DNA of 64,000 bases from Bacillus sp. FJAT-18017 (GCF_001278805.1 NZ_CP012602.1:351001-415000); one strand, 5' to 3'; numbered from the stretch's first letter, positions 38,287 to 47,967 are shown. The notes: generated by a model from the sequence alone, not told the origin. Translations and numbers: made by a program.

Positions 38287-39057
38287 ATGAACAGTAAACT
38301 TCTCGTATGGTTATATTTAGTTGTACTCTCAATTGGCACCATTGCCAATTTATATATGCCAAAGGTGAAAGCTTCCGGACAGGAGGAGATTGTTATTCCT
38401 GGGGAGGCAATCAGGCTAAGAATTTTAGCCAATAGTGACCGAAAACTGGATCAGGAACTCAAGCGGAAGGTTCGCGATGAGGTGAATGTAAAAATTGCAG
38501 AATGGGTTGGCGATTTAACATCACTTGATGAGGCAAGGGAAACCATTAAAAACAAAATACCAGAAATAGAGAAAATTGCTCGAAATATTTTGGAGGAAAA
38601 TGGCTCTAAACAAGAAGCAAAAGCTGAATTTGGCCTAGTGAAGTTTCCTACTAAATTATATGGACAGTTTTTATATCCAGCTGGGGAATATGAAGCTATT
38701 TTGATTACTCTTGGTGAGGGTAAAGGGGCAAATTGGTGGTGTGTCCTGTACCCGCCACTGTGCTTTCTGGATTTTTCAAGTGGCACTGCAATAGCATCTC
38801 CGGGTTTTAAAGAGGAAGGAGAAGTGGCTGAACCAGTAATAGATGAAGTTTCTCAAGAAGAGAAGCTAGGGCCAGAGACCGATAAGGATGAAACGTCTGA
38901 CGATAAAGATGTTCATGATAAAGAACAAGCCGAGGATAAAAAACAGGGCGTAACAGAGAAAACCGGGAATGAAAAACCTGTATTCACCCCTGAAGATGAG
39001 CAGGCAGTTAAAGTGAAATTCTTTGTTGTGGAATTATGGGAAAACCTTATGAATTAG
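38287..39057 (+). CDS. spoIIR: Stage II sporulation protein R
   Basis: A 256-residue secreted signal made in the forespore; it activates the SpoIIGA protease that processes pro-sigma-E in the mother cell. N-terminal signal/anchor (KLLVWLYLVVLSIGTIANLY), the conserved core EAIRLRILANSDRKLDQELKR and GANWWCVLYPPLCFLDFS (in shorter pieces, IRLRILANSD and NWWCVLYPPLCFLDF). Between the core and the conserved tail VKFFVVELWENL lies a low-complexity Asp/Glu/Lys linker of about 60 residues. ATG at 38287 preferred over an in-frame GTG within GGTGGGGG. Confidence 0.94.
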   Translation: MNSKLLVWLYLVVLSIGTIANLYMPKVKASGQEEIVIPGEAIRLRILANSDRKLDQELKRKVRDEVNVKIAEWVGDLTSLDEARETIKNKIPEIEKIARNILEENGSKQEAKAEFGLVKFPTKLYGQFLYPAGEYEAILITLGEGKGANWWCVLYPPLCFLDFSSGTAIASPGFKEEGEVAEPVIDEVSQEEKLGPETDKDETSDDKDVHDKEQAEDKKQGVTEKTGNEKPVFTPEDEQAVKVKFFVVELWENLMN

Positions 39058-39179
39058 GCCTTTTGACGGGCCTTTTTATTTTGCAAATTTTAACCCATGT
39101 AAAGGGGTTAATAAGTATGGAAGGAGAGGTAACGTTTTCCTCCTTCTTTGCAAAAAGCTAACGACTTCATTACAAAACT

Positions 39180-39213
39180 GTTTAAAGTGTTTTTAATTGA
39201 GAAGGTAGGATAA
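39180..39213 (+). promoter_or_regulatory. Candidate sigma-B promoter of the KGG protein gene
   Basis: GTTTTT (39189-39194) with GGATAA (39208-39213) 13 bases later is a loose sigma-B match; GTTTAA (39180-39185) is a perfect -35 but badly spaced. KGG-repeat proteins such as GsiB are sigma-B controlled in B. subtilis, which is the main support. Confidence 0.35.
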
Positions 39214-39259
39214 AAGTAGAGTGTACTACCAATCTCACTTATGAAGGAGGAATCTTACG

Positions 39260-39529
39260 ATGGCTAACAACAACAACAACGGCAAGATGTCTCGTGAAGA
39301 AGCAGGTAGAATGGGTGGAGAAGCAACGAGCAGGAATCACGACAAGGATTTCTATCAGGAAATCGGAGAAAAAGGCGGAGAGGCAACTGCTCGAAACCAT
39401 GATAGTGATTTCTACTCCGAAATTGGACAAAAGGGCGGAGAAGCTACATCCCGCAACCATGACAAGAGTTTCTATGAAGAAATAGGAGAAAAGGGTGGAA
39501 AAGCCCGTTGGGAAAACGATAATAAATAA
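39260..39529 (+). CDS. KGG-repeat general stress protein (GsiB-like)
   Basis: An 89-residue very hydrophilic protein built from three copies of a 20-residue unit, each with GGEATxRNHDxxFYxEIGxKGG. The KGG/stress-induced repeat family includes B. subtilis GsiB, which resembles plant LEA desiccation proteins. It starts at ATG after GAAGGAGGAAT and is a single-gene unit ended by a long palindrome. The high Asn run MANNNNNG is typical. A protective role in water stress is inferred. Confidence 0.9.
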   Translation: MANNNNNGKMSREEAGRMGGEATSRNHDKDFYQEIGEKGGEATARNHDSDFYSEIGQKGGEATSRNHDKSFYEEIGEKGGKARWENDNK

Positions 39530-39542
39530 CTGATGATTGATA

Positions 39543-39576
39543 TAAGAGGCTATCCGAATTCGGATAGCCTCTTAAT
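39543..39576. terminator. Perfect 32-bp palindrome after the KGG protein gene
   Basis: TAAGAGGCTATCCGAA / TTCGGATAGCCTCTTA with no unpaired loop base on the DNA. T content after it is weak; it can work as a terminator on either strand. Confidence 0.75.
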
Positions 39577-39606
39577 ATTATCAGAGAAATATCTTTACTT
39601 TGAGAA

Positions 39607-39629
39607 CTGTCTAGCTTCAGCGCCTAGCG
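39607..39629. repeat. Fragment of a family-1 repeat end
   Basis: GTCTAGCTTCAGCGCCTAGCGC resembles, in reverse orientation, the end of the family-1 element (AGGCGCTGG) near atpA. Probably a repeat remnant. Confidence 0.4.
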
Positions 39630-39704
39630 CTCTTCTTAATTTGTTCTATTCTTTATTCCTCACTCATATTCATAGAGTAGAATACTAGAATTGGAGTGGG
39701 GAAA

Positions 39705-40148
39705 ATGCAGTTAACAATAAGACGCGGGGAAAAAACGGATTTTACTAAGATGGTTGAATTTTTAACAAAGGCTGGATTAAGCACAGAGGGTTTGACTGAA
39801 GAACTGCAGGGCGGCGTTATATTGGCTGAAGATAGGGAATGGATAAGAGGATGCCTGGGCATGGAGCAGTATGGAAGCAGCGGATTGCTCCGATCTTTAG
39901 CGATTTCCCCTGGCATGGGTGAACAGGATTTACTGGCAATGTTTGAACAAATGCTGCTGCTGGCTGCTGAACGAAATATAACAGCTCTATTTCTGGCAAC
40001 AAATAAACGAAATGCAATTCCATTTTTTGAAATGATAGGATTCAAAAAGATCGTCAAAAACGAATTGCCTTCTGAATTTTTCAATTCTATCCATGTGCTG
40101 AATGTTTTAAGTATAAACAATTCCATTTTCTTGAAATATTCTTTATAA
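39705..40148 (+). CDS. ywlB: GNAT family N-acetyltransferase (YwlB)
   Basis: A 147-residue acetyltransferase. The GNAT core is seen as GCLGMEQYGSSGLLRSLAISPGMG, with the acetyl-CoA loop region QDLLAMFEQMLLLAAERN and LATNKRNAIPFFEMIGFKK. By position before ywlC it matches YwlB, linked in B. subtilis to N-acetylglutamate formation for arginine synthesis; substrate here is unproven. ATG at 39705 follows GGAGTGGGG. A DnaA-box cluster begins eight bases after the stop. Confidence 0.82.
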   Translation: MQLTIRRGEKTDFTKMVEFLTKAGLSTEGLTEELQGGVILAEDREWIRGCLGMEQYGSSGLLRSLAISPGMGEQDLLAMFEQMLLLAAERNITALFLATNKRNAIPFFEMIGFKKIVKNELPSEFFNSIHVLNVLSINNSIFLKYSL

Positions 40149-40155
40149 GGGCTAT

Positions 40156-40209
40156 TTATCCACAAAGTTATCCACTTTTCCACTGCTGTTATCCACAATA
40201 TGTTGATAA
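40156..40209. promoter_or_regulatory. DnaA-box cluster upstream of ywlC/tsaC
   Basis: TTATCCACA at 40156 and 40189 are perfect DnaA boxes. TTATCCACT (40168) is one base off, TTTTCCACT (40176) two off, and TGTTGATAA (40201-40209) is an inverted box one base off. Five sites fall within 54 bases. B. subtilis is known to have a DnaA-box cluster at the ywlC locus that helps limit replication initiation by titrating DnaA, so position and content both agree. Confidence 0.85.
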
Positions 40210-40295
40210 CGCTTGTTTTTACTATCTTCTTCTTTTATTATTGGTTCGAGAACACTTGTGGCTTTAGCCGTAAGTTAGATAAAGGTGAAGGTAGA

Positions 40296-41330
40296 ATGGA
40301 TACAATTATATGGACTGTAGATAACGTCCTTGAAGATTTAGATAAAATTAAACAGGCTGCAGCGCTTCTCGAAGCTAACGAAGCGGTGGCTTTTCCGACT
40401 GAAACTGTCTACGGGCTCGGCGGCAATGCTGAAAGCGATGATGCGGTCGAAAAAATATTTCAAGCAAAAGGCCGGCCGTCTGATAATCCGCTTATCATTC
40501 ACATTGCTGATAAAATCCAAATGAAAAGATTTGTAGCAGATCTGCCCGAGGTGGCGGAAAAACTTATAGAGGCATTTTGGCCGGGCCCCTTGACTCTTAT
40601 TTTGCATAAGAAAGAGGGCGTATTATCTGAAAAGGCAACTGCAGGTCTTGGAACTGTCGGTGTAAGGATGCCGGATCACCCTGTTGCTCTGGCAATTCTT
40701 AAGGAATCGGCGCTTCCAATTGCTGCGCCAAGCGCTAATAGTTCAGGAAAGCCAAGTCCGACTACAGCACGCCATGTTGCGGATGATTTGAATGGGAGGA
40801 TAGCCGGTATCCTCGATGGGGGGACAACTGGAGTTGGTGTGGAATCAACAGTCTTGGATTGTACCAGCCCCATTCCTGCTATTCTTAGGCCAGGAGGCAT
40901 TACCTTTGAACAGCTAGAAGCAGTTATCGGAAAAGTAGAGATCGATCCTGCCCTCCGAAGTGAAGATTCGAAACCAAAAGCACCCGGAATGAAGTATCGA
41001 CACTATGCACCTGAAGCTCCGCTATATCTTGTGGATGGCAATAGGGAATTCCTTCAGGCAGCCGCGGCGAATTATATACAGGACGGAAAGCGTGTGGGAA
41101 TTTTAGCAACGGAAGAAACTGCAGGGGGATATGATGCTAACATCGTCCTTGCGTGTGGCAGGAGAGACAATCTTGAAACCGTGGCAGCCGCACTTTATGA
41201 TACCTTGAGAATTTTCAATGAACACGAACTTGATATCATCCTAAGTGAAACTTTTCCTGAAGCAGGAGTCGGCCACGCTATTATGAACAGGCTGATGAAG
41301 GCAGCCGGAAATAAAGTGATACATGAGTGA
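40296..41330 (+). CDS. tsaC: L-threonylcarbamoyladenylate synthase (TsaC/Sua5)
   Basis: Makes threonylcarbamoyl-AMP from threonine, bicarbonate and ATP for the t6A37 modification of ANN-decoding tRNAs. 344 residues: YrdC-like domain with AVAFPTETVYGLGGNA, KGRPSDNPLIIHI and SANSSGKPSPTTARHV, then the Sua5-specific C-terminal domain after a linker with APGMKYRHYAPEAPLYLV. ATG at 40296 follows AAAGGTGAAGG; upstream in-frame codons run into the DnaA-box cluster and are not coding. B. subtilis name ywlC. Confidence 0.94.
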   Translation: MDTIIWTVDNVLEDLDKIKQAAALLEANEAVAFPTETVYGLGGNAESDDAVEKIFQAKGRPSDNPLIIHIADKIQMKRFVADLPEVAEKLIEAFWPGPLTLILHKKEGVLSEKATAGLGTVGVRMPDHPVALAILKESALPIAAPSANSSGKPSPTTARHVADDLNGRIAGILDGGTTGVGVESTVLDCTSPIPAILRPGGITFEQLEAVIGKVEIDPALRSEDSKPKAPGMKYRHYAPEAPLYLVDGNREFLQAAAANYIQDGKRVGILATEETAGGYDANIVLACGRRDNLETVAAALYDTLRIFNEHELDIILSETFPEAGVGHAIMNRLMKAAGNKVIHE

Positions 41331-41360
41331 AATGCATAGCAGCGGGATACAATGGAAAAT

Positions 41361-41393
41361 TCAGTGGGCATTTTCATCGCCCACTGGTTTTTA
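41361..41393 (+). terminator. Intrinsic terminator after tsaC
   Basis: CAGTGGGC / GCCCACTG stem with a nine-base loop and GTTTTT. Confidence 0.85.
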
Positions 41394-41423
41394 GTTGCGC
41401 AAAGCCCGTTGCCCAGGAAAAAT

Positions 41424-41472
41424 CTTTAAGGGCAGTTAACTGACTAATTTTTTCCTTTAAATCCAGGATCTT
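41424..41472. repeat. Two-hairpin intergenic element, degenerate copy F
   Basis: CTTTAAGGGCAGTTAACTGA followed by TTTTTTCCTTTAAATCC corresponds to the left stem strand and large loop of copy C (CTTTACGGGCAGT, TTTTCCTTTAATCC). The right strand is lost. Confidence 0.5.
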
Positions 41473-41608
41473 GCGGTGTGTCTTAGTTCCAATTTATGCG
41501 GGATGAGTAGGTCCGGGTGGATAAATTTTGCGGAACCTTTCTGAACTTCCTTCTATTCCCTGTTGGACGTGCATATGATGAACTAGCATGTCCGGGAGGC
41601 TGGTCAGA

Positions 41609-42163
41609 ATGTCGTCATTAGTTGGGGAAATTGCAACGCTGCTTTTAATGGCGTTCGCACTTGGGATGGATGCATTTTCAGTTGGGCTGGGGATGGGTAT
41701 GTACAGGCTCAGGCTCCGCCAGATTTTTAAAATCGGCATTACGATAGGTATTTTTCATGTTTGGATGCCTCTCGTTGGCATGATCGCAGGCAGGTTCCTG
41801 TCCGAGCAATTTGGCTCGTTTGCATCGTTAATCGGCGGATTGCTGCTGATCCTGCTCGGTATTCAAATGATTTGGGCTGGATTGAGAAAAGGGCAGGAAA
41901 GCATTATTACACCCATTGGTTTAGGCTTGTTGTTTTTTGCCTTAAGTGTCAGTCTCGACAGCTTCTCAGTCGGGCTTACATTAGGGATTTATGGAGCCAG
42001 GACCGTGGCAGCAATTGTCTGTTTTGGTTTTGCGGCAACAGTAATGACATGGTTGGGTCTATTAATAGGGAGGAAGGTTCAGGGCTGGCTCGGCTCCTAT
42101 AGTGAGTCACTTGGCGGCATCATATTGCTGGCCTTTGGCATTAAACTTCTGCTTCCCTTATAA
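41609..42163 (+). CDS. mntP: Manganese efflux pump MntP
   Basis: A 184-residue six-helix membrane exporter of Mn(II). The protein is an inverted internal repeat: [19 protein letters not shown] in the first half and [20 protein letters not shown] in the second, each with the essential Asp in helix 1 or 4. ATG at 41609 follows GGGAGG. B. subtilis YwlD has the same place. I looked for a yybP-ykoY manganese riboswitch in the 278 bases upstream and did not find one. Confidence 0.92.
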   Translation: MSSLVGEIATLLLMAFALGMDAFSVGLGMGMYRLRLRQIFKIGITIGIFHVWMPLVGMIAGRFLSEQFGSFASLIGGLLLILLGIQMIWAGLRKGQESIITPIGLGLLFFALSVSLDSFSVGLTLGIYGARTVAAIVCFGFAATVMTWLGLLIGRKVQGWLGSYSESLGGIILLAFGIKLLLPL

Positions 42164-42325
42164 TTAGAGGTATAGTAGCCTGGACAGCTTCCGACGTGGA
42201 GGCTGTTTTGTTTTGAAGGAAAGTTTCCTCTAAAAATATACCTTTGGTTTTCAAGTTCAAACCAGAGAGCTGATTGGATAATTGAGGGTAACAGTTTTAT
42301 AATGATAGCAAAGGAGGAAGCGTTC

Positions 42326-42769
42326 ATGCATCGTGTGTTGTTTGTCTGTACGGGCAATACGTGCCGAAGCCCAATGGCTGAGGCTATTCTGAAAAGTAAG
42401 AACCATGAAGGCGTTGAGGTGAGATCTGCTGGCGTCTATGCAATGGACGGAGCTTCTGCTTCATCGAATTCTATAACCGTTATGAATGAAAATAGTATAA
42501 CCCATAACCATCAATCAAGTCTGCTTACCCGTGCTGATGTGGAATGGGCTACGGTCATTCTGGCTATGACGCTCTCGCATAAACAGGCGATTATATCCAA
42601 CTTTCCGCAGGCTTCTTCCAAAACCTTTACCCTAAAAGCATTTGCGGGGGAGGATGGCTATCCGGATGTGAGTGACCCATATGGAGGCGACGTGGATGTG
42701 TATCGGGCGACATTTGCGGAGTTAGAGCGGCTCATTGATAAGGCGATGAGCCGGCTGCTGAAAAAGTAA
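42326..42769 (+). CDS. ywlE: Protein-arginine-phosphatase YwlE
   Basis: A 147-residue low-molecular-weight phosphatase that removes phosphate from phospho-arginine residues, opposing the kinase McsB and so sparing proteins from ClpCP. The P-loop is VCTGNTCRSPMAE (C8, R14); the Thr at position 12, between the two catalytic residues, is the one known to give phospho-arginine specificity. The general acid is in VSDPYGGDVDVY. ATG at 42326 follows AAAGGAGGAAG. Confidence 0.94.
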   Translation: MHRVLFVCTGNTCRSPMAEAILKSKNHEGVEVRSAGVYAMDGASASSNSITVMNENSITHNHQSSLLTRADVEWATVILAMTLSHKQAIISNFPQASSKTFTLKAFAGEDGYPDVSDPYGGDVDVYRATFAELERLIDKAMSRLLKK

Positions 42770-42874
42770 AGACTGGTTATATAAATGGTATTCACTAAGG
42801 AAATCAGCACTGGCAGATTTAGAAACCTTCCTTCAGAACCGGATTAATCATAACAATAAGCAGGAGGAGTCAGA

Positions 42875-43321
42875 ATGAAAGTAGCACTTGCTTCAGACCA
42901 TGGAGGGGTGAATATCCGAAAGGAAATTGCATCCCTTTTAGAAGAATTAAATATTGAATATAAGGATTTTGGCTGTGAATGCAGCACATCGGTCGATTAT
43001 CCGGATTATGCCTTGCCTGTGGCAGAGAAGGTTGCTTCTGGAGAGTTTGATAGGGGAATTCTGATTTGTGGGACTGGAATCGGTATGAGTATCGCCGCAA
43101 ATAAGGTGAAGGGCATTCGCTGTGCACTTGTCCATGATACTTTTAGCGCAAAAGCAACAAGGGAACACAATGACACGAATATGCTTGCCATGGGTGAGCG
43201 GGTCATCGGACCTGGCCTAGCCAGGGATATCGCGCAAATTTGGCTGACCACTGAATTCACGGGCGGCCGACATGCCAACCGGGTTGGCAAAATTACTGAA
43301 TACGAAAAGAAAAACCAATAG
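42875..43321 (+). CDS. rpiB: Ribose-5-phosphate isomerase B
   Basis: A 148-residue RpiB/LacA-type isomerase of the pentose phosphate pathway (B. subtilis YwlF). ASDHGGVNIRKEI, the catalytic Cys in LICGTGIGMSIAANK, and AMGERVIG are diagnostic. Ribosome binding site GGAGGAG. Part of the ywlE-F-G-glyA series on one strand. Confidence 0.95.
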   Translation: MKVALASDHGGVNIRKEIASLLEELNIEYKDFGCECSTSVDYPDYALPVAEKVASGEFDRGILICGTGIGMSIAANKVKGIRCALVHDTFSAKATREHNDTNMLAMGERVIGPGLARDIAQIWLTTEFTGGRHANRVGKITEYEKKNQ

Positions 43322-43423
43322 GCTTATTATAAAGCTGATTTGCCTGAAGCAGGCCAGGTACTCATTCTATATAATGATGATTTTGGTGATGGATTTCAGT
43401 CTGCCTATAAGGGGGGATTAATA

Positions 43424-43999
43424 ATGTCAGATACAATTGAAGAACTTGAACAGGAGTTATCGGAAATCCTCGAAGCGTTTATAGACCAAGTGAATCTTCG
43501 TTCTGGAAGCCTGATGGTAGTTGGCTGCAGTACTAGCGAGGTTGCTGGAAAGAGAATCGGGACAGCCGGGACAATGGAAATTGCTGAACTAATTTATCGG
43601 CAGCTGGACAAGTTCCGAGATAAAACAGGGGTGAAACTGGCATTTCAGTGTTGTGAGCACTTAAATCGAGCTTTGATAGTTGAAAGGACAACCGCCAGTG
43701 ACCACAATCTGGAAGAAGTGTCTGTTGTACCTGTTCGCCATGCCGGCGGTGCCATGGCTACATATGCCTTTAATAGGATGGAAGATGCTGTTGTAGTTGA
43801 ATCAATTCAGGCAGAAGCTGGAATTGATATTGGTGAAACTTTGATAGGTATGCATTTGAAGCGAGTTGCGGTTCCTGTCAGGGTGGGACGAAGAAGGCTT
43901 GGGGAAGCTAACGTAACCTTGGCTAAAACGAGGCCAAAGCTAATCGGAGGCCCGCGGGCTGTCTACGAGCGGACATCAGAGAATCTTTCCTGCACCTGA
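43424..43999 (+). CDS. ywlG: TIGR01440/UPF0340 family protein YwlG
   Basis: A 191-residue cytosolic protein of the UPF0340 family, always found near rpiB and glyA in Bacillaceae. GCSTSEVAGKRIGTAG, FQCCEHLNRALIVER and VPVRVGRRRLGEAN are the conserved blocks. The two adjacent Cys and His (QCCEH) hint at a metal or thiol site; no activity is established. ATG at 43424 follows AAGGGGGG; the open frame extends 84 bases further upstream but without a ribosome binding site. Confidence 0.88.
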   Translation: MSDTIEELEQELSEILEAFIDQVNLRSGSLMVVGCSTSEVAGKRIGTAGTMEIAELIYRQLDKFRDKTGVKLAFQCCEHLNRALIVERTTASDHNLEEVSVVPVRHAGGAMATYAFNRMEDAVVVESIQAEAGIDIGETLIGMHLKRVAVPVRVGRRRLGEANVTLAKTRPKLIGGPRAVYERTSENLSCT

Positions 44000-44079
44000 G
44001 TATCTTTTCCAGTAGGAAACTGCTAAAATAATAGAGAATTTTCAGCATTTTAATAACGGGACGTTCAAGGGGGATTATC

Positions 44080-45321
44080 ATGAAGCATTTGGCAGAACGG
44101 GATCCACAAGTATATGAAGCAATTCAAAAGGAATTGGGAAGACAGCGTTCAAAAATTGAACTAATTGCATCGGAGAATTTTGTCAGTGAAGCGGTTATGG
44201 AAGCGCAAGGATCGGTGCTTACTAATAAATATGCGGAAGGCTATCCTAACCGGCGCTATTATGGCGGATGTGAGTATGTAGATATTGCCGAGGACTTAGC
44301 TCGTGATCGGGTTAAGGAAATCTTTGGTGCTGAACATGCCAATGTCCAGCCTCACTCGGGCGCCCAGGCAAACATGGCGGTATATTTCACTATACTTGAG
44401 CCGGGAGATACTGTATTAGGCATGAATTTGTCCCATGGCGGCCATTTAACACACGGCAGCCCTGTAAATTTCAGTGGGGTTCAATACAAGTTTATTGAGT
44501 ACGGCGTTGATCAGGAAACGCATTTGATTAATTACAATGATGTCCGTGAAAAGGCACTTGAGCATAAGCCAAAGCTGATTGTAGCTGGGGCGAGCGCATA
44601 TCCTCGTGAAATTGATTTTAAGAAGTTTAAGGAAATTGCCGATGAAGTTGGCGCATATTTAATGGTCGACATGGCCCATATTGCCGGTCTTGTTGCTGCT
44701 GGCCTTCATCAAAGCCCTGTTCCTTATGCTGATTTTGTAACATCGACCACGCATAAAACTCTCCGTGGCCCTCGAGGAGGATTAATTCTTTGCCGTGAGG
44801 AGTTTGCCAAGAAAATAGACAAGTCCATCTTTCCAGGAATCCAAGGGGGGCCGCTAATGCATGTCGTTGCAGCCAAGGCTGTTGCGTTTGGTGAAGTCCT
44901 TCAGGATTCCTTTAAGGAATATGCTAAAAACATTATTGAAAATGCAAAGGCTCTTGCAAATGGCTTGCAGGCGGAAGGGGTTTCACTTGTATCTGGCGGG
45001 ACCGATAACCATCTAATCCTAATTGATCTCAGATCGCTTGGATTGACCGGTAAAGTTGCCGAAAAGGTTTTGGACGAGATTGGTATTACTGTCAACAAAA
45101 ACACGATTCCATTCGATCCCGAAAGCCCTTTTGTCACAAGCGGCATCCGTATCGGAACTGCAGCTGTCACTTCCCGTGGCTTTGGTGCTGAAGAGATGAA
45201 GGAAATTGCTTCGTTGATTGCTTTTACTTTGAAAAACCATGATGATGAGACAAAACTAACTGAGGCAAAGGAACGCGTTGACGCGTTAACCCAAAATTTC
45301 ACTCTCTACCCTGAATATTAA
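44080..45321 (+). CDS. glyA: Serine hydroxymethyltransferase
   Basis: PLP enzyme converting serine and tetrahydrofolate to glycine and methylene-THF. 413 residues; [13 protein letters not shown], the tetrahydrofolate/PLP region [13 protein letters not shown], and the PLP-lysine in [14 protein letters not shown] are clear. Start ATG after AAGGGGGATTATC. I looked for a PurR box upstream but saw no convincing match. A terminator follows. Confidence 0.97.
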   Translation: MKHLAERDPQVYEAIQKELGRQRSKIELIASENFVSEAVMEAQGSVLTNKYAEGYPNRRYYGGCEYVDIAEDLARDRVKEIFGAEHANVQPHSGAQANMAVYFTILEPGDTVLGMNLSHGGHLTHGSPVNFSGVQYKFIEYGVDQETHLINYNDVREKALEHKPKLIVAGASAYPREIDFKKFKEIADEVGAYLMVDMAHIAGLVAAGLHQSPVPYADFVTSTTHKTLRGPRGGLILCREEFAKKIDKSIFPGIQGGPLMHVVAAKAVAFGEVLQDSFKEYAKNIIENAKALANGLQAEGVSLVSGGTDNHLILIDLRSLGLTGKVAEKVLDEIGITVNKNTIPFDPESPFVTSGIRIGTAAVTSRGFGAEEMKEIASLIAFTLKNHDDETKLTEAKERVDALTQNFTLYPEY

Positions 45322-45328
45322 ATCGAGT

Positions 45329-45362
45329 TAGCCGGCATCCATAAATTGGGCCGGCTTTCCTT
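45329..45362 (+). terminator. Intrinsic terminator after glyA
   Basis: AGCCGG / CCGGCT stem (45330-45335, 45351-45356) with a 15-base loop and a T-rich tail. Confidence 0.75.
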
Positions 45363-45374
45363 TTTACATGTTTG

Positions 45375-45403
45375 TTGCCCTTGTGAATTTTTTTCTGTAA
45401 AAT
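45375..45403 (+). promoter_or_regulatory. Sigma-A promoter of upp
   Basis: TTGCCC (45375-45380) and TAAAAT (45398-45403), spacing 17, about 60 bases before the upp start. Confidence 0.55.
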
Positions 45404-45427
45404 GAGACGAAGTGTGAAACGATATAG

Positions 45428-46090
<663 letters not shown>

Positions 46091-46167
46091 ACGAACAAAA
46101 GCGAGAGTAGAAAAGCTTCTTTGTCGAGCTGGATGTACAAAAAAGGGTAAAACAACCGATATTAAAA

Positions 46168-46211
46168 TAAAGCCGGAACGGAATCCTAAAGGGTTTCGTC
46201 CGGCTTTTTTG
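46168..46211 (+). terminator. Intrinsic terminator after upp
   Basis: AAGCCGGA(A)CG-GAATCC / GGGTTTCG-TCCGGCTT forms a long stem with a small loop and six T. It may also serve the convergent ATPase gene. Confidence 0.85.
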
Positions 46212-46236
46212 TGTTTAAAATATCCTTTTTCGCTTA

Positions 46237-47022
46237 CTATAGATGCCTTATGAAACGCTGTGGGTTTTCTATGAAATCCTTAGTCAGGCGTACGTGTTCG
46301 ACTTCTTCGTATGGGGTTTTTTTAAATAATCCTTCATCAAGGGTGTAAATATCTGCTCCGGGAATGGCCATAAGCATCGGTGAATGGGTAGCGATGATGA
46401 ATTGGGCATCCATCTTGACCATTTCAAGAATAAGAGAGATTAGTGACAGTTGTTTCAAGGGAGACAATGGGGCTTCGGGCTCGTCCAGAAGATAGAGGCC
46501 AGATGGGCGAAATCTTGCCTGGAATAGGTCCAAAAAGCTTTCCCCGTGTGACCGGACCTCCAGTCCATCCCCGTAGAGTTCCTGCAAATCGTAAAGCGTC
46601 CTGGCAAAAGGAAGCGCTTCGAGGCTAAACCTGTCCCGCTCACGAATTTCTTTTACTGCCTGTTTAGATTCAATTTTTACTTCAGCGAGCTTTCTGGAAA
46701 AATTAATAAAGTCATTGGCACGGAAGAAAAACCCGTTCTTTGAACGAATTTTCCACGTCAGCTTTAACTTTTGCCCGAGCTCCCGGGCAGGTTCAAGAGA
46801 GCTGTCGGAATCAATTGTCACAGCGGAGCCAATGAGGGGAATTCCGCTATTGGCGGCAATGGCCTCAAGAAAGGTAGACTTGCCTGACCCATTTTCCCCT
46901 ACAAATAGAGTAACCTTATTTTCAAAAGTGAAATCTTTGAAGTTTTGAACAAGGGGCAGGTTAAAAGGATAATATGATTCATGTATTTCCTTAACTAGAG
47001 TCACACGTTTTAGATGAACCAT
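46237..47022 (-). CDS. ABC-type (Rad50/SMC-like) AAA ATPase
   Basis: A 261-residue soluble ATPase. Walker A GENGSGKSTFLEAIA (near 42), an ABC signature-like SHGESFLDLFQ, Walker B GLYLLDEPEAPLSPLKQ and the H-loop ATHSPMLMAIPG. It lacks membrane parts and a partner permease, placing it with the AAA_21/RecF-like stand-alone ATPases; it could be a stress or defence-related ATPase but the neighbours give no hint. Ribosome binding site GGGAGGT before ATG at 47022. Confidence 0.82.
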   Translation of the reverse strand: MVHLKRVTLVKEIHESYYPFNLPLVQNFKDFTFENKVTLFVGENGSGKSTFLEAIAANSGIPLIGSAVTIDSDSSLEPARELGQKLKLTWKIRSKNGFFFRANDFINFSRKLAEVKIESKQAVKEIRERDRFSLEALPFARTLYDLQELYGDGLEVRSHGESFLDLFQARFRPSGLYLLDEPEAPLSPLKQLSLISLILEMVKMDAQFIIATHSPMLMAIPGADIYTLDEGLFKKTPYEEVEHVRLTKDFIENPQRFIRHL

Positions 47023-47079
47023 GGGGCTACCTCCCGTAATCGTTACAGTAACAATAGCAGAAAGTTCAGCTTAACAAAA

Positions 47080-47118
47080 TTAAAAAAACCAAAGCAAGTG
47101 GTGCCTGCTTTGGTTTTC
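47080..47118 (-). terminator. Intrinsic terminator after the secreted protein gene (minus strand)
   Basis: Read on the minus strand, AAAACCAAAGCA / TGCTTTGGTTTT forms a 12-bp stem with a nine-base loop, followed by seven T. Confidence 0.88.
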
Positions 47119-47121
47119 CTA

Positions 47122-47967
47122 TCATCGCTGGATAAAAACTTCATTTAGCTTATTAAATTGAATCAGGATTTTTCCTGCACTGTTTATCGTAATTCCTTCT
47201 GGCTCTCTAGTTGTATTCAGCTTTACCCTGACTTTGTTTTTGCCGTACTTATCAAAGGTCATGTATTCCCCATTGGATAATAGATAGTATTTTCCATTCC
47301 CATAGGCAAACCCTTGGATTGGCTTTCCGGAGGTTGTGCCAATCATTCCGCTAATATGAATCTTTTCACGCCAATCCCTGGTAGCCCATGTTCCGCTGCC
47401 TAAGTGAATCTTATTAATATCATAGCCATCCCCTGATTTCGAAACAGCCACTGCTGTATTTGAATCAAGCATGGCAACGACATTTGGGTGGATGCTTGTA
47501 GGAACCTTCCACTTACGGACTACCGTCAGGGTGGAAGGATTTATTTTTTGAAGGGTATAGCTTTCTTGTCCTTTCACATCCGCCAACTGATAGAGATAGC
47601 CGCTTTTATACGCAATTGCCTGTCCGTGGCCGATTGTAAGGCGAGCGCTCTTTTTCAGAAGCACTCCCTTAGGACTATATTTGTATATATATCCGTAAGT
47701 GGTTTTGTCACCAGTGGCATATGTTAAATACATATTGTTATACTGATCAACTGCAATTCCTTGCAGGCTCCTAATATCATTAAGATTGGTAACAGTAGAT
47801 GAGTTGCGATATGGATAAAACAGGGTTTTAACAGCAATCTTGTTACTGAATGTAAGTGAATGTATCGTCATCGCGGCCTTTGCCCGTAACCCGTCGTTCG
47901 TTATTGCGAAAATTCCAATCAGTACAGAAAGTAATACTGCTGTAATTTTGTACCTGGCTTTTTTCAT
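47122..47967 (-). CDS. Secreted beta-propeller-like protein of unknown function
   Basis: A 281-residue exported protein. Signal peptide MKKARYKITAVLLSVLIGIF with likely cleavage after LRAKA. The mature part has repeated beta-rich blocks spaced about 40-50 residues (QGIAVDQYNNMYLTYAT, GQAIAYKSGYLYQL, QGFAYGNGKYYLLSNG, PEGITINSAGKILIQF), which suggests a beta propeller such as NHL/SMP-30-like; this is inference. The ATG at 47967 follows CAGGGGGAAC. The gene is divergent from the subtilase, with about 170 bases between them. No enzyme residues are recognised. Confidence 0.7.
   Translation of the reverse strand: MKKARYKITAVLLSVLIGIFAITNDGLRAKAAMTIHSLTFSNKIAVKTLFYPYRNSSTVTNLNDIRSLQGIAVDQYNNMYLTYATGDKTTYGYIYKYSPKGVLLKKSARLTIGHGQAIAYKSGYLYQLADVKGQESYTLQKINPSTLTVVRKWKVPTSIHPNVVAMLDSNTAVAVSKSGDGYDINKIHLGSGTWATRDWREKIHISGMIGTTSGKPIQGFAYGNGKYYLLSNGEYMTFDKYGKNKVRVKLNTTREPEGITINSAGKILIQFNKLNEVFIQR

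Noticed and set aside
37929..38432. 167-codon minus-strand open frame before and into spoIIR
   Set aside because: No ribosome binding site, no recognisable domain, and it overlaps the spoIIR signal peptide and sigma-F promoter on the other strand.
41331..41608. Manganese (yybP-ykoY) riboswitch before mntP
   Set aside because: The conserved internal-loop sequences of that class could not be found; the region holds a terminator and a degenerate repeat instead.
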